Of a DNA stretch of 64,000 nucleotides, positions 21,257 to 33,200 are shown piece by piece (position 1 is the stretch's first letter; the number at the start of each line of letters is the position of its first letter). Below the pieces are notes generated by a model. It was not told the origin of the DNA. It ran no database searches and saw only the letters and a list, made by a program, of their open reading frames with translations. The translations under genes were made by a program, and so were the position numbers. This stretch comes from Camarhynchus parvulus (Eukaryota; Chordata; Aves; Passeriformes; Thraupidae), in contig NW_022148589.1 in assembly GCF_901933205.1 (NCBI RefSeq), positions 61,695-125,694 on the forward strand, in the 5' to 3' direction.

Positions 21257-24200
21257 GTGAGCCGGAAATAAAATTTTAACATTTTTCCCTTCTTTTGGCT
21301 TTTTTTTGGTGGGACGTTTTATCGTCAAAGTGAAAGTCTTGACGTTATAAATGCACATAAAGCGTTTGTTCCTGCAGAGGTTGCGGGGTCCCGTGTGGTG
21401 CTGCGGAGCCCCGGCCGTGAGGGGGGTGGCGAGCGACGCAGGGCAGGTGAGGCGGGAAAATCTGGGGGGGATTTGAGGGTAATTTGGGATTTTTCAGGGA
21501 AATTTGGGGGCTTGGGGGGAATACTGAGGGGAATTTTGAGGGAAATTTGGGGAATTTTGAGGGAAATTTGGGGAATTTTGAGGAAATTTGGGGGTTTAGG
21601 GAGGAATTTTGAGGGAAATTTGGGATTTTTGAGGGAAATTTGGGGGTTCGTGGGGAAATTTGAGGAAAATGTGGACTTTGGGGGGATTTTGAGGGAAATT
21701 TGAGGAATTTTTGAGGGAAATTTTGGGGTTTGAGGGAAATTTGGGGGTTTAGGGGGAATACGAGGGGAATTTGGGGAATGTGACAGAATTTTGAGGGGTT
21801 TTGGGGGAATTGCGAGGGAAATTTGGAGGTTTTGGGGGAAAATTTGGGAAATTTTGGGGAATTTTGGGGTTTGGGGGAAATTTGAGGGAATTTTGGGGGA
21901 AATTTGGGGGTTTGGGAAGATTTTGAGAGAAATTTGGGAAGTTTTGGGGGAATTTTGCAGGAAAATTGAGGGGAATTTGGGATTTTGGGGGAATTTTGAG
22001 GGAAATTTGGGGGTTTGGGGGTAAATTTGGGGTTTGGGGAAGAATTGTGAGAGAAATTTGAGGCTTTTGAGTTAAAATTGAGGGAAATTTGGGGATTTTG
22101 GGGAAAATTTGTGGGTTTGGGGGGAATTTTGAGGGAATTTTGGTGGGAAATTTGGGACTTTGGCAAAAATTTGAGGGAAATTTGAGGGGTTTGGGGAGAA
22201 ATTTGGGGTTTTTAGGGGAACATTTAAGGGAAATTGGGGAGTAATGAGGGAAACTTGGGGATTTTGAGGGAATATTGGAGGAAAATTGGGGGAAATTTGG
22301 GGTTTTGGGGAGATTTTGTGGAAAATTTGGGAAGTTGTGGGGGAATTTTGAGGGAATTTTGGAGGAAAATTGAGGGAATTTTGGGGAATTTTGTGGAAAA
22401 TTTGAGGGAAATTTGAGGGGTTTTGGGGGAATTATGAGGGAAATTTGGGGGTTTTGGGGGAAAATTTATGGAATTTTGGGGAATTTTGTGGAAAATTTGA
22501 GGGTTTGGGGAGATTTTGAGAGAAATTTGGGGAATTTTTGTGGGAAATTTGGGGGTTTTGTGGGAAATTTGAGGGAAATTTGGGGATTTTGAAGGAAAAT
22601 TGAGGGAAATTCGGGGGTTTTGATGAAAATTTGGGGCTTTTGGGGAATTTTGAGGGGATTTTGGAGGAAAATTGGGGGAAATTTGGAGGTTTTGGGGGGA
22701 AAATTTGTGGAATTTAGGGAATTTTGGGGGAAATTTGGGGAAGTTGGGGAATTTGAGGGAATTTTGGAGGAAAATTGAGGAAAATTTGGGATTTTGGGGG
22801 AATTTTGAGGGAAATTTGGGGATTTTGGGGAATTTTGTGGAAAATTTGGGGGTTTGACGAAAATTTGAGGGAAATTTGAGGGGTTTTGAGGGCAATTTGG
22901 GGTTTTTAGGGGGATATTTTAGGGAAATTTGGGGTTTTGGGGAATATTTGAGGAAAATTTGGGGTTTTGGGTGAGTCTGAGGGAAACTTGGGGAACGTGG
23001 CAGAAATTTGGGGGAAATTTGAGGGGTTTTGTGAGGGAAATTCGGAAGTTTTGGGGGAATTATGAGGGAAATTTGGAGGTTTTGGGGGAAAATTTGTGGA
23101 ATTTTGGGGAATTTTGTGGAAAATGTGGGGGTTTGGGGAGATTTTGAGGGAAATTTGGGGATTTTTTGTGGGAAATTTGGGGGTTTTGTGGGAATTTTGG
23201 GGGAAATTTGAGGGAAATTTGGAGGTTTTGGGGGAAAATTTGTGGAATTTTAGGGAATTTTGTGGGAAATTTGGGGATTTTTGGGATTTTGAGGGAAATT
23301 TGTGAAATTTTGGGGGAAGTTTGAGGGGATTTTGAGGGAAATTTGGGGGTGTAGGGAGAATATGAGGGAAATTTGGGGAATGTGGCAGAAATTTGGGGGG
23401 AATTTGAGGGGTTTTGGGGGGGATTGTGAGGGAAATTTGGGGGTTTGGGGGAATTTTGAGGGAAATTTGTGGAATTTTGGGGAATTTTGTGGGAAATTTG
23501 GGGAAATATGGGGATCTTGAGAGAAAACTGAGGGAAATTTCTGGGGTTTTGGGGGAATTTTGAGGGAATTTTTGAGGAAAAGTGAGAGAAATTTGGGGGT
23601 TTGGGGGAATTTGAGGGAAATTTGGGATTTTGGGGAAAAATCAAGGGAAATTTGGGGGCAAATTTGGGGGTTTGGGGGAATTTTGAGGGGAATTTGGGAT
23701 TTTGGGGGAATTTGATGGGAAATTTGGGGGTTTGGGGGGAATTTTGAGGGGATTTTGGAGGAAAATTGAGGGAAATTTGGGGGTTTTAGGGGAATTTGGG
23801 TTTTTTAGGGGGAACATGAGGAAAATTTGGAAGTTTGGGGGGGAATTTTGGGGGAAATTTGGAGGTTTTGGGGGACAATTTGTGGAATTTTGGGGGATTT
23901 TGAGGGAAATTTTGGGTTTTTAGGGGAACATTTGAGGGAAATCGGAGTAATGAGGGAAATTTGGGGATTTTGAGGGAATATTGGGGGAAATTTGGGGTTT
24001 TGGGGTGAATTTGAGGGAAATTTGAGATTTTGGGGGAAATTCGAGGGCAATTTGGGGATTTTGGGGGGAAATTTGGGGCTTTGGGGGGAATTTTGAGGGA
24101 ATTTTGGTGGAAAATTGAGGGAAATTTGGGATTTTGGCAAAAATTTGTGGGAAATTTGGGGATTTTCAGGGAATGTTGGAGGAAAATTGAGAGAAATTTG

Positions 24201-27200
24201 GGGTTTTGGGGGATTTTTTGGAGGGATTCTTTAGAATTTTTTGGGTGAATTTTGTGGATTTTCGGGTGATCATTTTGAATTTTTGGGGGATTTTGGGGAT
24301 TTTTGAAGGACTTTTTGGTGAACTTTGGGGCAATTTTTGGGTGAATTTTGGGGATTTTTTGGGTGAACTTAGGGGATTTTGGTAGGGATATTTTTGGGAT
24401 TTTTGGGGGGATTTTTGGGGGTTTTGGGGGCATTTTTGGCTCAATTTTGAGAACAAATTTTAGCTTAAACATTACCGATTTCCTTCAATGTTTGGCTCAA
24501 ATTTTCCTGTTTTTCCCCAATTTTAACCATTTCCCTTCTCCCCTCCCAGCCCCCTGCCCCCCCCTTTGGCCCCTCCCCCCCCCCAAAACTGGGGAATTTT
24601 TGGGTGAATTTTGGGGATTTTTGGGTGAATTTTGGGGATTTTTGGGGGCATTTTGGGTGAACTTTGGGGGTTTCTTTTCAGGATTATTTAGAATTTTTTG
24701 GGCGTATTTTGGGGGTTTTTGGGGGGATTTTTGGGTGAACTTTGGGGATTTTGGGGGCATTTTTGGGTGAGTTTTGGGAATTTTTTGGGTGAATTTTGGG
24801 GGGATTTTTTGGGTGAACTTTGGGGATTTCTTTTCATGATTATTTAGAATATTTTGGGTGAATTTTAGGTTTTTTTGAGTGAATTTTGGGGGGATTTTTT
24901 GGGTGAACTTTGGGGATTTTGGAGTGAATTTTGGGGATTTTGGGGTGAATTTTGGGGGGATCTTTTGGGTGAATTTTGGGGATTTTGTGGGATTTTTTTG
25001 GGTGAATTTTGTGGATTTGTTTTCAGGATTATTTAGAATTTTTTGGGTGAATTTTGGCATTTTTGGGTGAATTTTGGGCATTTTTGGGTGAATTTTGGGG
25101 ATTTTTGGGTGAATTTTGGGGATTTTTGGGTAAACGTTGGGGATTTTTTGGGTGAACTTTGGGGATTTTGGGGGATTTTTTTGGGTGAATTTTGGGCATT
25201 TTTGGGTGAATTGTGGTGGCAAATTTTGACTTAAACATTACCGATTTCCTTCAATTTTTGATTCAAATTTTCCTGTTTTTCCCCAATTTTAACCATTTCC
25301 CTTCTCCCCTCCCAGCACCCTCTGGCCCCGCCCCCTCTGGCCCCGCCCCCCGGCGCGGAGCCGGCCCGCTATTGGCCGTGTCCGCGGAGGGGGCGGAGCC
25401 GGGCCCGCTATTGGCTGTGTCCCGGAGGGGGCGGAGCCGGGCCCGCTATTGGCTGTGTTCCCGGAGGGGGCGGAGCCGGCCCCGCTATTGGCTGTTTCCC
25501 CGGAGGGGGCGGAGCCGCGGCTGGCGGAGCTGGGGCTGGGCGGGGCCGGCCCCGTGGGGCTGATCCAGAGCGCGCTGGAGGCGCTGCACGCCGACCTGGG
25601 GCTGCCCTGGTGGGGCGCCATCGCCGCCGGTGAGCGGGGAAAAACGGGGCTTTTGGGGAGAAACTGGGGGTTTTGGGGGGAAAAATGGGGTTTTGGGGGA
25701 AAAATTGGGGAAAAAATGGGGTTTTTGAGGAAAAAAATGAGGGGTTTTGGGGGGAAATTTGGGGTGTTTGGGGGAAAAAATTGGGATTTTTTGGGGTTTT
25801 GGGGGGAAATTTTGGGGTTTTTGGGGGGAAATTTCAGGTTTTTGGGGAAAGAAACTGGGGTTTTTGGGGAAAAAAATTGGGGTTTTGGGGGAGGTTTGGG
25901 GGAAAAGTTTTTGAGGAAAAATTGGGGTTTTGGGATGGTTTTGGGGGGGAAAGGGGGGAAAATTGGGGTTTTGGGGGAAAAATGGGGGTTTTTGGGGGAA
26001 TTTGGAGGTGTGGAGGAAAAATTGGGATTTTGGGGAGGAAAAAGGTTTTTTGGGGGAGGAGGGAAAAATGGGGTTTTTGGGGAAAAAAAAAAATATGGAA
26101 ATTTTGGGGGTTTTGGGGGAAAAAAAATTGGGGTTTTTTGGGGTTTTGAGGGAAAAATTGGGGTTTTTGGGGAAAAAATATGGAAATTTTTGGGGTTTGG
26201 GGGAGAAAAAGTTGGGGTTTTGGGGGAAAAAATGGGGGTTTTGGGGTTTTGGGGGGAAATTTGGCATTCTAGGACAAAAAAATTGGGATTTTTCAGGAAA
26301 ATTTGGGGTTTTGGGGAAAGAAACTGGGATTTTTGGGGTTTTGGGGGAAACCAGTTGGGATTTTTGGGGGAAAGGTTGGGGTTTTGGGGGAAAATTTTGG
26401 GGAAAAATGGAGTTTTTGGGGAAAAAAATGGAAATTTTGGGGGTTTTGGGGTTTGGGGAAAAGATTGGGGAAAAAATGGGGTTTTGGGGGAAAAAAATGG
26501 GGGTTTTGGGGGGAAATTTGGGATTTTTGGGGGAATTTGGGGTTTTGGGGAAAATTGGGGGTGTTTGGGGAAAAAATTGGGGGGTTTTGGAGAAAAAAAT
26601 TGGGATTTTGGGGAAAAATGGGGATTTTTGGGGGGAATTTGGGGTTTTTGGGGGAAAAATTGGGGTTTTTTGGGGAGGTTTTGGGGGAAAATTTGGGGCT
26701 TTTGGGGAAAATTTGGGGTTTTTAGAGAAAAAATTGTGATTTATTTGGGGTGTTTGGAGGAAAATTTGGGGGTTTTGGGGAAAAAAATGGGATTTGTTTG
26801 GGGTTTTCGGGGAAAATTTGGAATTCTAGGACAAAAAAATGGGGATTTTTTGGGAAAATTTGGGGGTTTTTAGGGGAAATATGGGGGTTTTTGGGGGAAA
26901 CCAGTTGGGATTTTTGGGGAAAGAAAGTTGGGTTTTTGGAGAAAAAAATGGAACTTTGGGGGAAAAAAATGGGATTTTGAGGGAAAAAAGTTGGGATTTT
27001 TTTGGGTTTTGGGGAGGTTTTGGGGGAAATTTGGGGTTTTGGGGGCAATTTGGGGTTTTTGGGGAAAAATTGGGGTTTTTCGGGAGGTTTTGGGGGGAAA
27101 AAGTTGGGTTTTTTAGGGAAAAAATTGGGATTTTTGTGGGGTTTTTAGGGAAATTTTGGGGAAAATTTGGGGTTTTGGGGAAAAAATGGGATTTAGGGGG

Positions 27201-30200
27201 AATTTTGGGGATTTTGGGGGTTTGGGGGAAAATTTGGAGTTCTAGTGGAAAATAGAGATTTTAGGGGGAAAGATTGGGATTTTTGGGGGGAAATTTTGGG
27301 GAAAAATTGGGGTTTTTGGGGAAAGAATTGGGATTTTTTTGGGTTTTTTTGGGGAACATTTGGGGATTTTGGGAAAAGAAACTGGGGTTTTGGGGGAAAA
27401 AAATTGGGATTTTTTGGGGTTTTGGGGGAAAAAGTTGGGGTTTTTGGGGGTTTTCGGGGCAAACTTGCGGTTTTAGGGAAAGAAACTGGGGTTTTGGGGG
27501 TAAAAAGTGGCGGTTTTGGAGAAAAAAAAAGGGATTTTTGTGGAAAAAATTGGGATTTTGGGGGAAAATCTGGGATTTTGGTTAACAAATGAGATTTGGG
27601 GGGAAAATTTGGGGTTTTTAGGGAAAATTTGGAGTTCTAGGACAGAGGAAATTGGGGGTTTTGGGGGAAAATTTGGGGCTTTTGGGGTCCAATTTTGTGG
27701 GTTTTGGTTCAGATTTTTGGCTTTTGGGTCAATTGTAAGGTTGTTTTTTAATTCAGGGTTTTAGAGTCAAGTTTTTGGGGTTTTGGTTCAAATTTTTTGA
27801 GTTTTGGGTCCAATTTTAGAACTTGTTGTTGAATTCAGGGTTTTGGCATCAAATTTGGGGGGTTTTGTTCCAAATTTTGGGGTCAAATTTTGTGGGTTTT
27901 GGGTGAAATTTTCAAGGTTTTTATTGAATTCAGGATTTTGGGGTCAAATTTTTTTGGGTTTCCGTTCAAATTTTTGGGTTTTGGGTCAATTTTAAGGTTC
28001 TTTTTGAATTCAGGGTTTTGGGGTCAAATTTTGGGGGTTTTGGGTCAAATTTTTGGAGTTTTGGGTCAAATTTTCAGGGTTTTTGTTGAATGCAGGGGTT
28101 TAGGTTCAAATTTTGGCTTTTTTGGGGTCAAATTTTGCACGTTTGGGGTCAGATTTTTGGGATTTTGTGTCAAATTTTTGGAGTTCTGGGTGAAATTTTC
28201 AGGGTTTTTGTTGAATTCAGGGCTTTAGCCTCAAATTTTGGGAGCTTTGGGGTCAAATCTTAGTGGTTTTAAAATCAAATCCTGTGGGGTTTGGTTCGAA
28301 TTTTTTTGGGTTTAGCTTGGAATTTTTTGGGTTTCGCTTGGAATTTTTTGGGTTTCGCTTGGAATTTTTTGGGTTTTGCTTGGAATTTTTTGGGTTTCGC
28401 TTCGAATTTTGGGGTTTCGCGTCCGACTTGTCGCCTTTTAAAACGGATGAAAAGAGGAAAACTGACGGCATTCCGTGTTTGTGTCCCCGTTTGCAGGCAC
28501 GGTGGGCGCGCGGGTGCTGCTGCTGCCGCTGGTGCTGCGCGGGCAGCGCGAGGCCGCCCGGCTCGCCCGGCACCTCCCGACGCTGCAGCGCGCTGGGCGC
28601 TGCGGGCCGACGCCAAACGGGGAACCGACCCCAACCGGGTGCGGGGGCGGGGCTCGGGGGGGGGAGGGGAAATTTGGGTGGAAAAAGGTGAAATTTGGGT
28701 GGAAAAAGGCCAAAAAATGGGGTCAAAACGACTAAAAGTGGGATGAAATGGGCGTGGTTTAAGGGCTGTGGGCGTGGCTTACTAATTTGTGGGTGTGGTC
28801 ACCAAGTTTGGGGGGTAGAGTTTGGGTGGTAAAAGGTGAAATTTGGGTGAAGAAAGGCCAAAAAATGGGGTTAAAATGCACAAAAATGGGATGAAATGGG
28901 CGTGGCTTAAGGGTTGTGGGCGTGGTTTATTAATTTGTGGGCGTGGCCTCAACATTTGGGTGGTGGGAGGCGAAATTTGGGTGAAAAAAGGGAAAACGTG
29001 GGGTTAAAACGACTAAAAATGGGACTTAGGGTCGTGGTTTAAGGTTTGTGGGCGTGGCTTAGTGAGTTGTGGGCGTGGCCTCAACATTTGGGTGGTGGGA
29101 GGCGAAATTTGGGTGAAAAAAGCTGAAAAAAATGAGATTGAAATGCACAAAAATGGGGTTTAAAAGCACAAATTGGGTTAAAGGGGCGTGGCTTAAGGGT
29201 TGTGGGCGTGGCTTATTAATTTCTGGGCGTGGCCTCAAAATTGGGGAGTAGGAGGCGAAATTTGGGTGAAAGAAAGAGAATGGGGTTACAATGACTAAAA
29301 ATGGGATGAAATGGGCGTGGCTTCAGGATTGTGGGCGTGGCTTGAGGTTTAGTGGGCGTGGTTACATGGCTTGTAGGCGTGGCCACTAAATTTGGCGGGT
29401 GGGAGGCGAAATTTGGGTGAAAAAAGGCCCAAAAATGGGGTTAAAGTGACTAAAAATGGGATTTTGGGGGCGTGGCTGAAGAGTTGTGGGTGTGGCTTAT
29501 TAATTTGTGGGTGTGGCCACCAAGTTTGGGGTTGGGGGCAGAGTTTGGGTGTGAAAAGGTGACATTTGGGTGGAAAAAGACCAAAAAATGGGGTCAAAAT
29601 GACAAAAAATGGGATGAAATGGGCGTGGCTTAAGGGTTGTGGGCGTGGCCTCCACATTTGGGTGGTGGGAGGTGAAATTTGGGTGAAGAAAAGGTGAAAT
29701 TTAAGTGAAAAAAGGCCAAAAAATGGGGTTAAAATGCACAAAAATGGGACAAAATGGGCGTGGCTTAAGGATTGTGGGCGTGGCTTATTGACTTGTGGGC
29801 GTGGCTTCCAAATTTTTTGTGAATGGAGGCAAAGTTAGGGTGGAAAAAGGTGAAATTTGGGTGAAAGAAGGCCAAAAAATGGGGTGAAAATGACTAAAAA
29901 TGGGATTTTGGGGGCGTGGCTTAAGAGTTGTGGGTGTGGTTTATTGAGTTGTGGGCGTGGCCTCAACATTTGGGTGGTGGGAGGCAAAATTTGGGTGAAA
30001 AAAGCTGAAAATAATGAGATTGAAATGCACAAAAATGGGGTTTGAAAGCACAAATTGGGTTAAAGGGGCGTGGCTTAAGGGTTGTGGGCGTGGCTTAAGG
30101 GTTGTGGGCGTGGCCTCCACATTTGGGGGCTGGGAGGCGAAATTTGGGTGAAAAAATCTGAAAAAATGAGGTTAAAATGCGCAAAAACGGGGTTTGAAAG

Positions 30201-33200
30201 CACAAAAATGGGGTTTAAATGGGCGTGGTTAAACGTTGTGGGCGTGGCTTACTAATTTGAGGGTCGTGGCCACTGAATTTGGAGGGTGGGAGATGAAATT
30301 TGGGTGAAAAAAGGCAAAAAATGGGGTTAAAATGCACAAAAATGGGACGTTGGGGGCGTGGTTTAAGGGTTGTGGGCGTGACTTGAGGTTTGGTGGGCGT
30401 GGTTTATTAATTTGTGGGCGTGGCCACTAAATTTGGGGGGTGGGAGGTGAAATTTGGGTGAAAAAAGTGAAAAAATGGGGTTAAAATGGGCGTGGCTTAA
30501 GCGTTGTGGGCGTGGTTTGCTGATGGATGGGCGTGGCTTATTAATTTGTGGGCGTGGCCTCAACATTTGCGTGGCGGGAGGCAAAATTTGGGTGGAAAAG
30601 GAGAAAAAATGGGCAAAAAATGCTCCAAAATGGGGTACAAAGGGGCGTGGCTTAAGGGTTATGGGCGTGGTTTAAGGGTTGTGGGCATGGCTTGATATTA
30701 GATGGGCGTGGCTTAATGACTTGTGGGCGTGGTCTCAGCATTTGGGGGTGGGAGGAGGAATTTGGGTAAAATGTGTTGTGGGGGTTTTGTGGGCGTGGCT
30801 TGTCTGCGGTGGGCGTGGCTTTGTGACCACGCCCCTTTTTTAACCCCTCAGTGGCCGTGGCGTACTCGGAGCTGGTGTCGTACCAGCGGCAGCACAACGT
30901 GAACCCGCTCCGCGGCTTCCTGGTGCCCCTCGTGCAGGTTTGGGAACCCCAAAAATCCCAAATTCAGCCCCAAAAAATCCCAAATTCAGCCCGAAAATAT
31001 TCCCAAATCCGACCCCAAAAATCCCAAATTCAACCCCAAAAACGCTTCAAAATCAGCCCCAAAAATTCACAAATTGAGCCCAGAAAATTCCCAAATTCAG
31101 CCCCAAAAAATCCCCAAATTCAGCCCCAAAGAAATTCCCAAAATCAGTCCCAAAAAGACCCAAATTCAGCCCCAAAAATTTTCAATATCAGCCCCAAAAA
31201 AATCCCAAATTCGGCCCCAAAAATTCCCAAATTCAGCTCCAAAAAATTCCGAGATTTGGCATAAAAAAATCAGAAATTAAACCCCCAAAATTCCAAATTC
31301 AGCCCCGAAAATTCCCAAATTTGGCCCCAAAAATTCCCAAATCAGCCCCAAAAAATCCCAAATTCAGCCCCAGAAAATTCCCAAATTTGGCCCTAAAAAA
31401 TCCCAAATTCACCCCGAAAATATTCCCAAATTCAGCCCCAAAAAATCCCAAAATTCAGCCCCAAAAAATCCCCAAATTCAGCCCCCTAAAAAAATCCCAA
31501 ATTCAGCCCCAAAAATTTCCCAAATTCGCCCCCAAAAATTCCCCAAATTCCACCCCAAAAAAATCCCAAATTCACCCCCAAAAAATTCCCCAATCAGCCC
31601 AAAAATCCGAAATTTTTTTCCCTGCTCATATGGGACTGGACTCTCTGCCACATAGTGAGCCAGTGAGTTACCCTATGGGATCCCCCGTGCCAAAGAATGA
31701 GCCAAAGCCCCCTCCCCATATGGAGCTGGATCCCTTTGCCACATAGTGAGCCACTGATTTGCCCTATAGAGACTCCTCTGCCAAATAATGACCTAAGGCC
31801 GTCTCCCTCGTATTGAGTCATAGAACCTCCTGCTACATTGTGATCCTTTGATTTGCCCTATAGGGATCCCTCTGCCAAATAGTGATCTAAAGCCCCTCCC
31901 CATATTGAGTCATGGAACCCCCTGCCACATTGTGAGCCATTGATTTGACCTGTAGAGACCCCCTGACAAAAAGTGAGCTAGAATTCCTCTGCCACATAGT
32001 GAGCCAGTCATTCACCCCATGGGGTTCCCCCTGCCAAATATCAAGCCAAGCCCCCTCCCCGTATTAAGTCATAGGATCCCCTGCCATATAGTGAGCTATT
32101 AATTTACCCTATGGGGCTCCCCGTGCCAAATACTGAGCCAAAGCCCCTTCCTCATATGGGACCTGCCACATAGTGATCCATTGATTTACCCTATAAAGAC
32201 CCCCTTGCGACATTGTGACCCTAATTCCTCTCCTGCCACATTGTGAGCTATTGATTTACCCCATAGGCATTCCTCTGCTGAAGAATGAGCCAAAGCCCCT
32301 CCCCATATGGGGCCAGACCCCTTGCCACAGAGTGAGCCATTGATTTACCCTATAGGGATCCCTCTGCCAAATACTGATCTGAAGCCCCCTCCCCATATTG
32401 AGTCATGCAGTCCCCTGCCACATTGTGAGCCATTGATTTGCCCTATAGGGATCCCTCTGCCAAATACTGATCTAAAGCCCCCTCCCCATATTGAGTCATG
32501 CAGTCACCTGCCACATTGTGAGCCATTGATTTGCCCTATAGGGACTCCTCTGCCAGATACTGATCTAGGACCCCCTCCCCATATTGAGTCATGGAACCCC
32601 TTGCCACATTGTGAGCCATTGATTTGACCTGTAGAGACCCCCCTGACAAAAAGTGAGCTAGAATTCCCCTGCCACATAATGAGCCAGTCATTCACCCCAT
32701 GGGGTTCCCCCTGCCCAATACCGAGCTAAGCCCCCTCCCCATATTAAGTCATAAGAGGCCCCCCGCCATATAGTGAGCCAGTGATTGGCCCTATGGGACC
32801 CCCCCTGCCAAATATTGAGCCAAAGCCCCTTCCTCATATAGGACCTGCCACATAGTGATCTATATATCTACCGTGTAAGGACCCCCTTGCCACATTGTGA
32901 TCCTGTCTCCCCTCTTGCCACATTGAGAGCCATTGATTTACCCTATAGGAATCCCTCTGCCAAAGAATGAGCCAAAGCCCCCTCCCCATATGGGGCTGGA
33001 GCCCCCTGCCACATAATGAGCCATCATTTACCCTATAGGGATCCCTCTGCCAAATACTGATCTAAAGCCCCCTCCCCATACTGAGTCATGCAGTCCCCTG
33101 CCACATTGTGACCCATTGATTTGCCCTATAGGGATCCCTCTGCCAAATACTGATCTAAAGCCCCCTCCCCATATTGAGTCATGCAGTCACCTGCCACATT

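Noticed and set aside
25449..26873. Open frame of 474 codons on the plus strand running on from OXA1L exon 3
   Set aside because: Only the first 60 or so codons match OXA1L. After the donor at 25630 the peptide is Gly/Phe/Lys repeat from the intron.
25630..27700. Telomere or telomere-like block (TTTTGGGG)
   Set aside because: The runs are irregular and interspersed with AAAA. Vertebrate telomeres are TTAGGG, which is not found in tandem here.
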